Of a stretch of DNA of 64,000 nucleotides, positions 23,849 through 36,029 are shown one piece after another (the first letter of the stretch is position 1; the number at the start of each line of letters is the position of its first letter). The notes beneath the pieces are model-generated. The model did not search any database. It was not told the DNA's origin and saw only the letters and a program-made list of their open reading frames with translations. The DNA is from Gibbula magus (Eukaryota; Mollusca; Gastropoda; Trochida; Trochidae), in NCBI GenBank assembly GCA_936450465.1, contig OW388293.1, positions 83,722,134 to 83,786,133 on the forward strand, written 5' to 3'. Made by a program: the position numbers and the translations under genes.

Positions 23849-24620
23849 GTGTGTGCATGGTGACCTCCCTTCCTCTCCTTGCTTGCAGGATAGATGTAGG
23901 GTGATCAGGCCCACAAACATAGGTACATACATACATGTGAGAATAGGGCGCAGGTATTGTTTTGAAATATTCAAAAGTATTGTAATCGTTGATCCATTTT
24001 ACTGGATCTCCATGAATAAATTTCTATATTTTGTCAAGTATATGAGATGTATTTTAAAATGTGTAAATGACATCTTATGACAATTGGTAATCCTACTAAT
24101 TCATTGCTCTATGAAAATAATATAAAAAGTGTTATATTTGTAAATCATTTCCTATGATTGATGCCCAATATCAGTAATAAAAGTCCTTATGAAAATATTA
24201 ACTGGGTATTCTTCTAGTGTTTAAATGTGTTTAAATATCTCAATTGATTAAAAGACTTAATATTAGGACAATTTTAACATTGCTGCCTTATTCATTTAGT
24301 TAGGAATATATTAAAATTACTTGTGTCAGAATCTATGTAAGTTAAGGAAGAAAGCATATATTTGTCTGATATTCTGAGGAATGTTTCATGAGAAGAAAGC
24401 AAGAATACACGGTAAGGAGTGTCACCCTACAAGAATGCTCTACCCTGCCGCAGTCGTCCTCCTTCGTTCTCTTCCGTTCTAGACAGACGCTTTTATAGAC
24501 ATGTGTTCCTTCTTTGTGTCAGATTGATAGAAACATTGAGATACATTTTCAGATGCTTGTAGAAGTTTTGTTTGGTTTCAAGTCCATGTCGTCCGTCCCT
24601 GTTGCATGTATTGACCAATC

Positions 24621-24896
24621 AATCTCATTAAAATCAGATTAAACGTAACCCTCACACCTTGGTGCGTTCTTGATATGAGTGCAGCTCATCAGGGGTCAAG
24701 TTACGTAACCTTTCGCTCAAGCCAATCAACGACCAGGCTAGGTAGTCGTTGTACAGATTTGTAAACTTAACGCGGCTGTGATTGGTTGAATTTAAGGAAG
24801 GTGAAAGGTCACATGACATGACCGCTGCCAACCAGTAATCAGATCAAGAAAGCAACGAGGTACGAGGGTAACGTTTGATCTGATTTTAATGAGATT
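24621..24896. mobile_element. TIR element (276 bp)
   Basis: 33-bp terminal inverted repeats, AATCTCATTAAAATCAGAT at the left end and its complement at the right, with two mismatches over 33 bp. No obvious target duplication and no ORF. Confidence 0.75.
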
Positions 24897-24948
24897 CGAA
24901 CTCAACACGCAGGTTTGCTGTCATTCAGCACAGACTACTCACTGCCAC

Positions 24949-25137
24949 CAACTTCCCCTTTGCAAGACAAAACTCATGCCAGTCTCCATCACTGGCTAAT
25001 TTAAGCCTTTCTGCATTTCCTTCACTTTCCTGTTCTAGCAGATCACAAGTATAGGAACGTTATTGAAATGCAGCAACATAAGCCAGCAACGGAGACTGCC
25101 ATGTATTATGCCTTGGGGGAATTGGGGGGAGGAGTTG
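24949..25137. mobile_element. MULE-like MITE, copy 2 (diverged)
   Basis: It carries the family ends CAACTTCCCC...CATGCCAGTCTCCATCACTG and AACGGAGACTGCC...TTATGCCTTGG...GAGTTG. The 9-bp flanks are CACTGCCAC and CTCTGTCAC (7 of 9 match), consistent with an aged target duplication. Confidence 0.7.
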
Positions 25138-26041
25138 CTCTGTCACTTGCAAGTTTTATATTTAGGGAGGAAGAGAAAAGAAATAAGCTGTCATGCGCTG
25201 GTGTACTGTGGCAGATGACATAGCTTCTTGGCATGCTTGGATCTTTTCTTATTTCCTTCCTATGAACTGCTGCTGTGTTCTGGCATGTGTCGCTGTAAGT
25301 GTTGTCCGTGCGGTATTCCTCTCTCTGCATGAGCGCAGTTACCTCCCCTGTCCTGTGTGTTGTATCCATGTTGCCCAGGTCTCCGGTTGGTGTTATGATG
25401 TTGTCCTGTGTTGTGACAGATGAGTAGATGAACAGGAAATCTTGTTTTGATTTCACTCCATTTCACATTTGGCATTTGCTTTCCAGATATGTTATAAAGT
25501 TTTTTATTTGAAACCCATGTAAATATAGAGAATCTTACTCAAGTGTCTGCTGATATAAGAAAAAATGTCAACATGGGTTGATAGAAGATACAAATATTCC
25601 ATCTTCCAGATATGTTGTAATGTGTTTTATTTGAAACTCATGTTAAAGTCTCAATCCTCCCTCCTTTCTAGGTATCAATGCAATTCAAATTCTTATTTTT
25701 TTAGACAAATTTTATGAAGCAATTGGTAATATTTATGTAAATTTTGGTTGTTGATATATAATTTTTTCAAATTTTTAATTGCATGTTGATTTACTAAATG
25801 ATTATCTAGTCTACATTTGCATCGAATGATAAGAATAAAGATTTGATTAGACAGAAGAATGAATGGAGAGTAATAGGAGAACACTCAGTACTGTCTCAAG
25901 AGGAAAACATTTGTTATTTTGATATTGATGCAAATGAGATCGATAAGATAGAACAGCAATGTAGGTTGCTCTTTTGAAAAGTTCCGAGCAGAAAGTGGTA
26001 CTTGGTCAATTTATAATGCACAATATATACAATAGCATCAA

Positions 26042-27352
26042 GTGACGGTTGTCCTGATCTTGAGGGTTAGCAAGTCACTTCGCAATAAGATGAACTAAGA
26101 TATGTTTAGCAAGTCACTTCGCAAAAAGATGGACTAAGATAGGGTAAGCAAGTCACTTCGCAATAAGATGGACTAAGATGGGGTTAGCAAGTCACTTGAA
26201 AAAAGATGGACTAAGATAGGGTAAGCAAGTCACTTCGCAATAAGATGGACTAAGATGGGGTTAGCAAGTCACTTTGCAAAAAGATGGACTAAGATGGGGT
26301 TAGCAAGTCACTTCGCAATAAGATGGACTAAGATGGGGTTAGCAAGTCACTTTGCAAAAAGATGGACTAAGATAGGTTTAGCAAGTCACTTTGCAATAAG
26401 ATGGACTAACATAGGGTTAGCAAGTCACTTCGCAATAAGATGGACTAAGATAGGTTTAGCAAGTCACTTCGCAAAAAGATAGACTAAGATAGGTTTACCA
26501 AGTCACTTTACAATAAGATGGACTAAGATAGGGTTAGCAAGTCACTTTGCAAAAAGATGGACAAAGATAGGTTTAGCAAGTCACTTTGCAATAAGATGGA
26601 CTAAGATAGGTTTAGCAAGTCACTTTGCAAAAAGATGGACTAAGATAGGTTTAGCAAGTCACTTTGCAATAAGATGGACTAAGATAGGGTTAGCAAGTCA
26701 CTTTGCAATAAGATGGACTAAGAAAGGGTTAGCAAGTCACTTCGCAATAAGATGGACCAAGATAGGGTTAGCAAGTCACTTCGCAATAAGATGGACTAAG
26801 ATAGGGTTAGCTAGTCACTTTACGATTATGGACTAAGAGAGGGTTAGCAAGTCACTTTACGATTATGGACTAAGAGAGGGTTAGCAAATCACTTTGCAAA
26901 AAGATGGACTAAGATAGGGTTAGCAAGTCACTTTGCAAAAAGATGGACTAAGATAGGGTTAGCAAGTCACTTTGCAATAAGATGGACTAAGATAGGGTTA
27001 GCAAGTCACTTTGCAAAAAGATGGACTAAGATAGGGTTAGCAAGTCACTTCGCAATAAGATGGACTTAGATAGGGTTAGCAAGTCACTTCGCAATAAGAT
27101 GGACCAAGATAGGGTTAGCAAGTCACTTCGCAATAAGATGGACTTAGATAGGGTTAGCAAGTCACTTTACGATGAGATGGACAGAGATAGGGTTAGCAAG
27201 TCACTTCGCAATAAGATGGACTTAGATAGGGTTAGCAAGTCACTCTACGATGAGATGGACAGAGATAGGGTTAATTGGTCACTCCAAGATGAGATGGACA
27301 GAGATAGGGTTAACTGGTCACTCCAAGATGAGATGGACTTAGATAGGGTTAA
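26042..27352. repeat. 39-bp minisatellite, about 33 copies
   Basis: Consensus AGCAAGTCACTTYGCAATAA then GATGGACTAAGATAGGGTT. Common variants are AATAAG/AAAAAG and TAGGGTT/TAGGTTT. Three units at the 3' end change to AACTGGTCACTCCAAGATGAG. The length is a multiple of three, so spurious frames of 75-103 codons appear. Confidence 0.93.
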
Positions 27353-27396
27353 CAAGAGACTATTGTCCTAAGACCACAGATGTCTCTCCATTGCAG

Positions 27397-27491
27397 CAGA
27401 TCATGAAGAAAAGAAGGAGAGTTCGGCTCTACAGAAGCGGCGAGCACGGCGGGAACGTCGATCTACCGGCATCGTGAACTACACTCCCGAG
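27397..27491 (+). CDS. PPP1R12A: MYPT, exon 12 of window: RRERRSTG (Thr853-type ROCK site)
   Basis: A 95-nt exon with donor GAG|GTGAGT. It encodes DHEEKKESSALQKRRARRER followed by RSTGIVNYTPE. The RRERRSTG core matches human MYPT1 RRPREKRRSTGVSF, whose Thr (human Thr853) is the second ROCK site, acting on myosin binding. The acceptor is a tandem CAGCAG: using the first AG adds one Ala, using the second omits it; both keep the frame. Confidence 0.95.
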
Positions 27492-28513
27492 GTGAGTAAT
27501 AGTGCCATGTTGCTCTCTGTTCTTGTCTTGTTGATAATGTTATTACCATTACTTGACATCAGAAACAGCCATTGAGGGATGATTCAATTTTAGATGAAAT
27601 CATCCTTATATCAAGTCTGTTTGGTCTTTGAGTGCATGTTCAAATTGAAGACATTTATTTTTCTTCACAATGATATAAAAATAAGTTGAAATGATTTAGA
27701 GTATGAAACGAGGTTTGGTCAGATTGACAATTTTCTATTGTAATATCCTGTAATATCCAGTGCAATGGCCAATGCCTAGGGTGGTAAGACTTACTTGTCT
27801 TAACACATTTGTAAAGCTCAGGATAGAAAGCGGAAAGTTGAAAAGTAGCTATAAAAGTTTTGTCCAAGCACCTGTTTTCATTGACATTACCCATTACAAC
27901 ATTGTTACATTTGGGATTCGAAATCGCACCCTCTGAGTAAGGCAACTATCGTTGAGGTGAAAACTGTTGGTACGGTCAATGCTGGCGATAGTTGCCTTAC
28001 TCTGAGGTTGTGGGTTTGAATCCCGCTAGGGACTCTGCCCGAAAAAGTACAAGAATTTGTACTATTGAACGTAGTGTTATCCCAAATGTAACAATGTTAT
28101 ATTTGTTCACTATGTAAATGGCATGTATTTCCATTGCCCATTACATCAAATCTGTATCAGAATCTGACATCACTTGTAAACAAGTGTAGTAAGTCTTTGC
28201 CCCTGTGGCATATACAACAATCTGGGTTCCCTACCTCTAAAAATAAGGAGTGTTTCAGACTAGAAACTCGCCGCAAATGGCTGCTATACTGCCGAAGCGG
28301 CATTAAGCAATAACTCACTCACTCACTCAGACTAGAAGTTCAATATCAGGAACACTAAAGTTAGTTCATACATGTTTATATCATGTTTGCAAATTCATTT
28401 GTTTACGTATTAAGTGTTGTCCATGAAAAGTGACAACATTTGACAAAGATTTACCGCCAGGTACCATGATGTATGTGTGCGTGTACTATCCGTGCTATGT
28501 TTGATGTGTTAAG
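27492..28513 (+). other. Intron with head-to-head SINE sequences
   Basis: It contains a second SINE family (27,965-28,329) and an inverted partial copy of its head just upstream. Confidence 0.65.
27890..28329 (+). mobile_element. Second SINE family with an inverted partial copy
   Basis: Plus-strand head GCGATAGTTGCCTTACTCTG, B box GGTTTGAATCCCGC near 28,012, and tail GCGGCATTAAGCAATAACTC followed by a CTCA repeat to 28,329. At 27,893-27,953 the reverse complement of the head occurs, so two heads face each other. A diverged tail of the same family lies at about 30,900-31,010. Confidence 0.65.
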
Positions 28514-28588
28514 GACGAGGAGGATGAGAAAGGTAAAGAGGGCAGCAAGCCGGAAGACGAGGAGAAGAAGGAAGAGAAGAAAGAGGAG
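28514..28588 (+). CDS. PPP1R12A: MYPT, exon 13 of window: acidic/Lys-Glu exon
   Basis: A 75-nt exon (25 codons, phase 0 to 0) with acceptor TTTGATGTGTTAAG and donor GAG|GTGAGT. It encodes DEEDEKGKEGSKPEDEEKK followed by EEKKEE. Human MYPT1 has an acidic stretch (SDENEQEQQSDTEE) at the same place, after RRSTG. It joins in frame to exon 47,969, skipping the exon at 37,231. An internal AAAG|GTAAAG word could be a cryptic donor. Confidence 0.85.
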
Positions 28589-31319
28589 GTGAGTACACTA
28601 ACATTAACAGGAGATGTGTCTGACACAAGCTCCTCATTTCATCATATCTTCATGTACAACCCAGGGGGGAAGGGGTGCTGAAGGAAAAGATCCTTCAGTT
28701 GTATGTGAAGAAATGTTGTAAAGATGTGTGTGGTTTGAGAAAGTTCATTCATGAAGCCATTAAATGCTGATCCACTTACAAATCAGACGCAAGCTTCCCA
28801 TTTCTTCATATAGAGCCAGGGACTGGAATACAGCTACGGGAAAGTGCTACTAAGATATTTAATCTTTGATATTCAACTTTTGATACAATCTTGCCTTGAG
28901 AAAGAACCTGGGGAGTAAGAAAAGAACCCTTGGGTTGGATATGAGGTAATGTGGTATAGCTGTGTGTAGATTTGAGACGATTCATTGTTGAACCCACTTA
29001 GTGCTGATTCACTTACCAATCTTAGCACTAAGTTCAATCTTTAACTTTGTCTGAGATGGTCAGAGAGGCAAGATTGGTCCGTGGAACAATACCAAGGGAC
29101 TCCTTTCTCAAGGCAATCTGTACTAAAATTAATGATAAAATAACTGTAAGGTTCCCTTGGTGACTTATGATCTCTCTACTGCTTTGTGGAAGGAAGACCT
29201 GTATGAAGCTCCACTGACTAATCTTGCCCCTATGGTCATAGTTAACAGGTGGGCTAATGGGCTAAGATTGCTTCATGGAACAGCCGTATCTGTGTGTTTC
29301 TGTTATGGTCACAGCTTCTGCTTGACTCAACAAAGTTGATGAGCATCTGTAGTTAGAAACAGGTCCAGGAGGAACATACTGCTGATCCATATCAACTGGT
29401 GTTTCTTAGCATCCATCAGTGACATTGACAATGTGTTACAGCAATATATCCATTGAGTCAACTGTTTAGCTCATCACAATAGGTAACATTTATGATTTCT
29501 CTCTGATTAACGTATTGATCTCGCTGTCATGGGAATCTATGTCTTACCCGGCTACCTCCTGAGGTTGATGATTGTTCATAGCCAAATCTTACAAGGAGCA
29601 ATAATTCCCATAATTCTGCCTACAAGAGTGGATTTTGTAAGTTGCCTGGTGTGAAATGAAACATTCTGAGTGACAAGTTTACAGGTGTCAATGCTTGTTA
29701 ACAAAAGGAGTAATCTTGTTTTGGCCACTGACTACAGAACGACTCAACTGGAATATCATTGCATCACCAGCTGAAATGTTAAGTAGGATGTTTTAGTGCT
29801 TAAGTTTAAACTGGGACCTTTACTGAAGAGCATCATGTGTTATCAGTATGATGATAGTCTTCACACTTAGACTCTGGAAAAAGTATTTATTCATAAAATA
29901 TCACTATTTTATCAAATATTGGAAATGGGTCTATGAGAAATAGGATCTCTTCAATATTTGATTAAATGGTATTCTTTTCAGAGTCTAAGTTTTACACTAA
30001 TATGATGACCTCACTGTTTTATTTGGCTCACTATTTTGTTGTCAATTTTAAACAGAACTCTTAATTTCATTTTATCTGTCTATTGACTCCCTCAAGGAAG
30101 ATAAGCCAGTGAGAACATGTACTCACCCTATATTTATACCCAGCTACAACGTAGTCAGGCAGGGGTTGATAGCGTACCAGGGTTCTGTGCATAAGAAGTC
30201 ATCCGGAGCAACTTTATTAGTTGGATTTTAACTTTGCTTTTGCGCCTTTTATACATTCAAGTTCTAGTGTGTACACAATGATTTTGATTTGAACCAAAGC
30301 TGCCAAATTTTGCGACTTTGTTTCATTGTTAGAGTGTAACTGGTTTACAAACTATATGACATGAACTTTTATAATTTAGTGTAGAAACTGACAATGTTGT
30401 GGCTTTGAGTGGTTACAACCCAAGAGTGTCCATTTAAAGTTATTGTCATTCTTTAACATGATTGACAACATATGTTTTCAAAGTAATATTATGTGAATGT
30501 GGTAAAATACAGGTGTGAATATATGAGTTGTGATCATCTTTTCCTTGTTAATAAAGAGGCCATGTGTTCATTGAATAAACGGAAACCTAATGTTTTTTGG
30601 AAAGAGGAAAGCTCACATGCCATTGTGGGAGATAAGCTATCTCCTATGTGGTAATAAAACCATGGCATGTAAATAGTAGTTTCCACTTAGAGAAATCTGA
30701 CCCTAATCCGGAGCAGTGTCTACGGGCGAGTGCGTCAGCCCTGAGTCAAAGAGAGGCTGTGACTAACAGCGTGATTGCAGATAACGGGGAGCAGTGAAAT
30801 GTTGCTTCAGGTCTGTGATAACGAGCTACCTGCCCCCCTCAGTGGCGCCCTCTGTTCATCTGTCGGCCCAGGTGGAGCACACACAGAAAAAAGGTGCTTA
30901 TGCACTTATCAAGAATTGCAATAAAGCTTTTTGTGCCATGTGTAGCTTTTAAAACTAGTTGCCGCTGCAATACTGCCAAAGCATTGTTAAACAATAGGAA
31001 GAGTGAGAAATAGCTGGAAGAGTGTTTAAATACTTGTTCATGATTAGACCTGAGTAAAGAGTAAATGTCTACTATCAAATGTTTGTTTATGATGGAACCT
31101 GTAGGATTCCTGCAACTAGATGGATTCTTGTTTGGTTTCACATCCCTATATAATTAGGATGCCAGGTGATAGAAGTGCTAATGAACAAAATGATCCATTC
31201 AAAGTTTAAGAGACCAGAATCTGACACGGTAACAAGAAGCAAGGAATTTCCTTTTAGCACCTGAGGCTGGTCGTTACCTGGCAGGTAGTGGCAGACCCTC
31301 CTGCTCTCCTGCAGTATCT

Positions 31320-31760
31320 TCACTGCGTAAATCTGGAGCCGGAACACTCACCTGGCCATGTGGCTCCAGCTCTTAGCTAGACTTGCCTGGGTCTGTACAC
31401 CACTTAGACTAGCTGAAGTCACTTTGCTGTATAAATCTGGAGTCAGGACACACACAGACTTGTTGAGGTCACTTTGCTGTATAAATCTGGAGTCAGGACA
31501 CACACAGACTTGTTGAAGTCACTTTACTGTATAAATCTGGAGTCAGGACACACACAGACTTGTTGAGGTCACTTTGCTGTATAAATCTGGAGCCGGAACA
31601 CTCACCTGGCCATGTGGCTCCAGCTCTTAACTAGACTTGCCTGGGTCTCTACACCACATAGACTTGTTGAGGTCACTTTGCTGTATAAATCTGGAGTCAA
31701 CACTCTACCTGGCCATGTAGCTCCAGCTCTTAACTAGACTTGCCTGGGTCTCTACTTCAC
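31320..31760. repeat. Compound tandem repeat (50-bp units within ~110-bp units)
   Basis: CTGTATAAATCTGGAGTCAG recurs at exact 50-bp spacing (31,431, 31,481, 31,531, 31,581). The longer flanking form adds CTCACCTGGCCATGTGGCTC and CAGCTCTTAACTAGACTTGC. Confidence 0.85.
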
Positions 31761-32226
31761 AGAGACATGCACATTGACTTGGTATAGTAAGCTCATAAAT
31801 TCTCAAAACCAAACAAAGTATGTTAAACACAACATACTATAAATGATGACTAGCAGACAGTCTATGTAAACAGGTGATGAGAATGGAGGCAGAGATAAGG
31901 TCCGTGTAGTAAACCAGGAGGGAAGGAGAGCAAGGGTTGGTGGTCTGCTGGACGTCTGACCACAGATGCTAGACAGGCTCGGCGGGACCAGATAGTCAGA
32001 TAACTACGTGGAAGAGTAAACCAACAGCTCCACTCTCCTCCACTCTCCTCCACCCTCCTCCACTCTCCTCCACTCTCCTCCACTCTCCTCTCTCCTCCCC
32101 TACCTCCCTCTGGTCTCTGGAAATGCAGCAGTTCAATTGTGATGATATTGTGCTGACAATATGACATCATTAAATTCCTTTTGGGTTGTCTCGTGTTACC
32201 ACGTTTCCATGAACGTTTCCAATGCT

Positions 32227-32517
32227 GGTTGGGATGGCACAGTGGTTAGTGTGTTTGGCTTAAGATCAAGAAGTCTGTGGTTCGAATCCCGCCAGGGGCA
32301 CAGCAACTTTGTCTGTTCTACAAGCAGTAAGGTTTGGGTGCAATTCTACACTGAATTCCAGTGCAGTACCACCCATGGTTCAATAGTTCCAGCCTTTGCT
32401 CGCAGATTTCAATGCAATACATAGCCACATGGTGTTGCGGGCTTTCTCCCTAGCAGCCGTGATATAAGTGAAATACTCTTGAAAGCGGCTTTCAACCCCA
32501 ACTCGCCTCACCTCACC
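32227..32517 (+). mobile_element. tRNA-derived SINE with 9-bp target duplication
   Basis: Same family as the 1,051 copy. A box GGCACAGTGGTTAG, B box GGTTCGAATCCCG, body TGGTGTTGCGGGCTTTCTCC, CTCAC tail. It is flanked by TCCAATGCT at 32,218-32,226 and 32,518-32,526, a perfect duplication. Confidence 0.9.
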
Positions 32518-32859
32518 TCCAATGCTTAACTCGAAAGACCATTCGTTATCTCTTTCCTCCTCTTGTCACTTTGATTTGGCTGGTGTCAAATCCAAATACT
32601 TCAGCAGGGGTCGAAATTAACCATTTTAATGCAGTAGCCACTCGGACTAGTGCATTTCTAAAAGTACTAGTCCAGACTTATTCCAGCTAGCCAAATGCAT
32701 CTCCATGATCATTTCGCCTCAAATTTTAACTAGTCCTTCGGACTACCAGTTTTTACACTCTACTAGCCCAGCTTCTATTTCACTAGCCATGGGCTACCGG
32801 ACTAGTGCCAATTTTGAACCCTGTTCAGTATATCTTATGACATTCTCAGAATTTTTAGC

Positions 32860-33436
32860 TCATCAGGTCTGAAAGGCCCAATGGGCTTATGTCATGACAT
32901 GGTGTCCGGCGTCCATCCGTTCGTCTGTAAACTTTTTGCTTTTTCGACTTCTTCTCCAGAACCAATGACTCCACAGGGTTGAAATTTTATGTGCAGACTC
33001 CTTGGCCAATGGGGATTCTAAATTGTAGATTTCGTGACCCCATGACCCCAAATGGGGTCACAGGGGTCACATCCTAAAAAACCTGTTTTCATCTTCTTCT
33101 CCAGTTCCAAAAGGTCTAGAAGGCTGAAAAGTTGTGTGCAGACTCCTTGGCCACTGGGGATTCTAAATTGAAGATTTCGTGACCTTGTGACCCCAAATGG
33201 GGTCACAGGGGTCACATCCTTAAAAAGCTATTTTCATCTTCTTCTCCAGTTCCAAAAGGTCTAGAGAGTTGAAAAGTGGTACCGGACTCCTTGGCCAATG
33301 GGGATTCTAAATGGTGACCCTGTGGTGCCCAAAATAAGTGCCTCAAACCATGACCTAAAAATCTATTTCAGTCTTCATCATTAAACAATATAAACCCTGA
33401 TGAGCTACAGAGCCCATGGCTCTATTTTTTAAAGTT
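32860..33436 (+). mobile_element. Tandem-core repeat element with 3' hairpin
   Basis: It starts TTAGCTCATCAGGTCTGAAA and ends CCTGATGAGCTACAG, then a perfect hairpin AGAGCCCATGGCTCT (33,409-33,423), then a T run. Inside are three units of about 146 bp with CTCCTTGGCCAATGGGGATT near 32,998, 33,145 and 33,290. No coding capacity. A solo tail of the family is at 61,264. Confidence 0.75.
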
Positions 33437-33809
33437 GTATTTTTCATCTCCATTAAAGCAATCTGGTCTTTGACTCATTATAGGGACACTAGAAGGTTGG
33501 TCTCCAGAGCATATTTCAGTATTTTAAACTTGTACACATTTCAACCCTGATCCCTGACTGCCTTTTGTAGGAAATATCTCTACAATTGACTGTCTAACGA
33601 AGTCATCTGGACACATTTGAGATGTATTCCACTAATGACCTCTAGTTGTTCTTTTTGTGGTTATACATATTGATATGAAAATAATTTGTGTGGTTGCTAA
33701 CTAACAGAGGAAGTAAATTTGTTGCGAGAATATCTAACCTGGATTTTCAGAGCTAACTAGAAAAAATAGTCAATTTATAATTCTGTTGGTAAGGAACAGT
33801 GATTTAGCT

Positions 33810-34109
33810 GGGGCGGGATAGCGCAGTGGTTAGCGCGTTTGGCTTTGGATGGAGATGTCTGGGGTTCAAATCCCACCAGGGGCACAGCAACTATGTCTGC
33901 AGTAGAGAACTGTTCTACACGCAGTAAGGTTTGGATGCAATGCTACACTGAATTTCAGTACAGTACCACCTATGGTTTGCTGGTTCCAGCTGATGCTCGC
34001 AGGTTTCACCGCAATACATAGCCACATGGCATTGCGGGCTTTCTCCCTGTCCTAATACCAGCAGCCGTGATATAAGCGGTGTTACACCCCAACTCACCTC
34101 ACCTCACCT
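33810..34109 (+). mobile_element. tRNA-derived SINE, full-length copy
   Basis: A box TAGCGCAGTGGTTAGCGC, B box GGTTCAAATCCC, family body and CTCAC tail. Flanks GATTTAGCT (33,801-33,809) and GACTTAGCT (34,110-34,118) match at 8 of 9 bases. Confidence 0.9.
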
Positions 34110-35058
34110 GACTTAGCTCTGCATGGTCAGTAGGCTGTATGGAGAAGGTTAGGCCTGCAGGTAGAGCAGCTATTAGTGGTCTGTGTTATAGCACTCACTC
34201 TCACTCTAATGGTTCTGTCACAGGCAGTTCTTGTGGATATTGCGGTCATATTCAGTACTAAGTACCTCATCAACAGCTCTTTCAGCCTGTATACTCGTAG
34301 TAAAGGATTAAGTTTTAAGAATTACAATCAACCTTTTTCCTTATGGGTTTTGCAATTTGGAGCAGAAAATAGCAATTTGATTTTAAGTTTGAATATTGGT
34401 TTAACCACCTTGATTTTCACCTAATTTTGCCATTTTATTTTCATAAAGTAAGTGATAATAGTTTCATTGTCATGAATAGATCTTTAAATAAGCTTTGTAT
34501 TTCAATTGGAAGTTCCTGGAAAAGTTGATTATTTTCTCTGTTGATATGATGAGAATGGTGTGTAATTGGGATAACTAGTTCTACACTGATTATTTCATAA
34601 AATATATATGAACCTCTGGATAACTAACTGTATGATAGTGTATTGATAACAGCAAAAATGGACACAAGAATAAAGAGACTGTTTATCCTTACACAATATT
34701 TATCAGTTTCTTACAATCAATCTTAACGGAATTTGATATTTATGATCAACAAATATTTAAAGTTACAGTCATGTTGTGACTCAAAATATTGTAACTTTTT
34801 ATGATATTACAAATATTTATATACAATCGCTGACAAATAAAGTAATAAATTCTGATTGGAATGTGGGACCAGGTATGGAATGTTTTGACAAGAATGCAAT
34901 CAATGTTCAAACCCGGTCCCTTTATTGAGTTGATTGTTGGGTACTTGACAGTCATTGTGAGTTAGATTGGACTTCTCGCTGGTCAAACAGTGACCTGACT
35001 ACCCGTATACTCTATAGACAATATCTACACTCATATATAACCTTGATATTCTTATACA

Positions 35059-35137
35059 CCTCTCTCTCTCCCTCTCTCTCCCTCCCTCTCCCTCTCCCTC
35101 TCCCTCTCCCTCTCTCCCTCTCTCTCCTTCTCCCTCA
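35059..35137. repeat. CT-rich microsatellite
   Basis: A run of CTCTCTCC and CCCTCT units. Confidence 0.9.
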
Positions 35138-36029
35138 CCCACTACCCTGGGTTGTCCGCTACATATTATCCATACACAGGTATTAACAGAAGGTCCTTTT
35201 CAAAAATGTTATGCAATTTTCAATATTGTTAACATTATTTTTGAGTTTGAAAAATAATTTTGGACTGATTTTCATTCTGATTCTGGTATTCACAGACATT
35301 TCTTTTCACTATGTCTAATTTGGGATCTAACAAAATAAGAAAAAAACACTGTGTCTAGTCATGAAGATTTATTAACTGATGAGGTATGAGAAAGTGGTCC
35401 CAGATATGAGGTGTTTGATTTCATGGATTCTCTCTCTCCCCAGAGTGTGTACCTCAAACCCTGGTACTGTATACTTACCTACATATCCACTGTAATCTTT
35501 CTCAACAACAAAATAATATTGTTGATCGAGTTTGGTGTTGAGAAGGACTATTTGAAGATAAACAGATTATGGTAATATCCAAAAGAAGATTAGAAATACA
35601 TTAGTCACTCGAACAATAATATTTGAAGATCTCCTTTTCCTAATAGTGTTTGTGAAGCAGATTATCTTGAGTAAGGTAGATTTATAATACTATTGTTGTC
35701 ACAGTCTCGGTATGAGATAGCATTAGGACATTTCCACAAATGTTTACTCAAAGTTATATTTTGTAATGGTCAATATCCAATATGTTTTAAAAGATATAAC
35801 CTCATTTCCAGTGTGAATTATGACTCAGGATTGTGTTTGGAATTCAGTGAAATAAGTTGTTGAATTGAATGTGTTCTTCATCGGACTGGTTCTAAACAGA
35901 TGCACTAGAACTGTAACACTTCCATTTTATTGTCAAAACTCACCGAGGGAATGTTCATCCCCAGCCTTGTTCCCAGGGTAGATGGATATGAATATCTGTT
36001 GGAGTTAGGTTTGATATGGGTAGTGAGAG

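Larger units (their letters stand above)
23849..27396 (+). other. Intron with two TIR elements and a 39-bp minisatellite
   Basis: It holds a foldback element at 24,621-24,896, MITE copy 2 at 24,949-25,137, a duplicated CCAGATATGTTRTAA segment (25,484 and 25,605), and a 1.3-kb minisatellite reaching to within about 30 bp of the next exon. Confidence 0.75.

Noticed and set aside
26255..27371. Repeat ORFs GLASHFAIRWTK and DRVSKSLRNKM
   Set aside because: These are different frames of the 39-bp minisatellite, so the openness follows from unit length.
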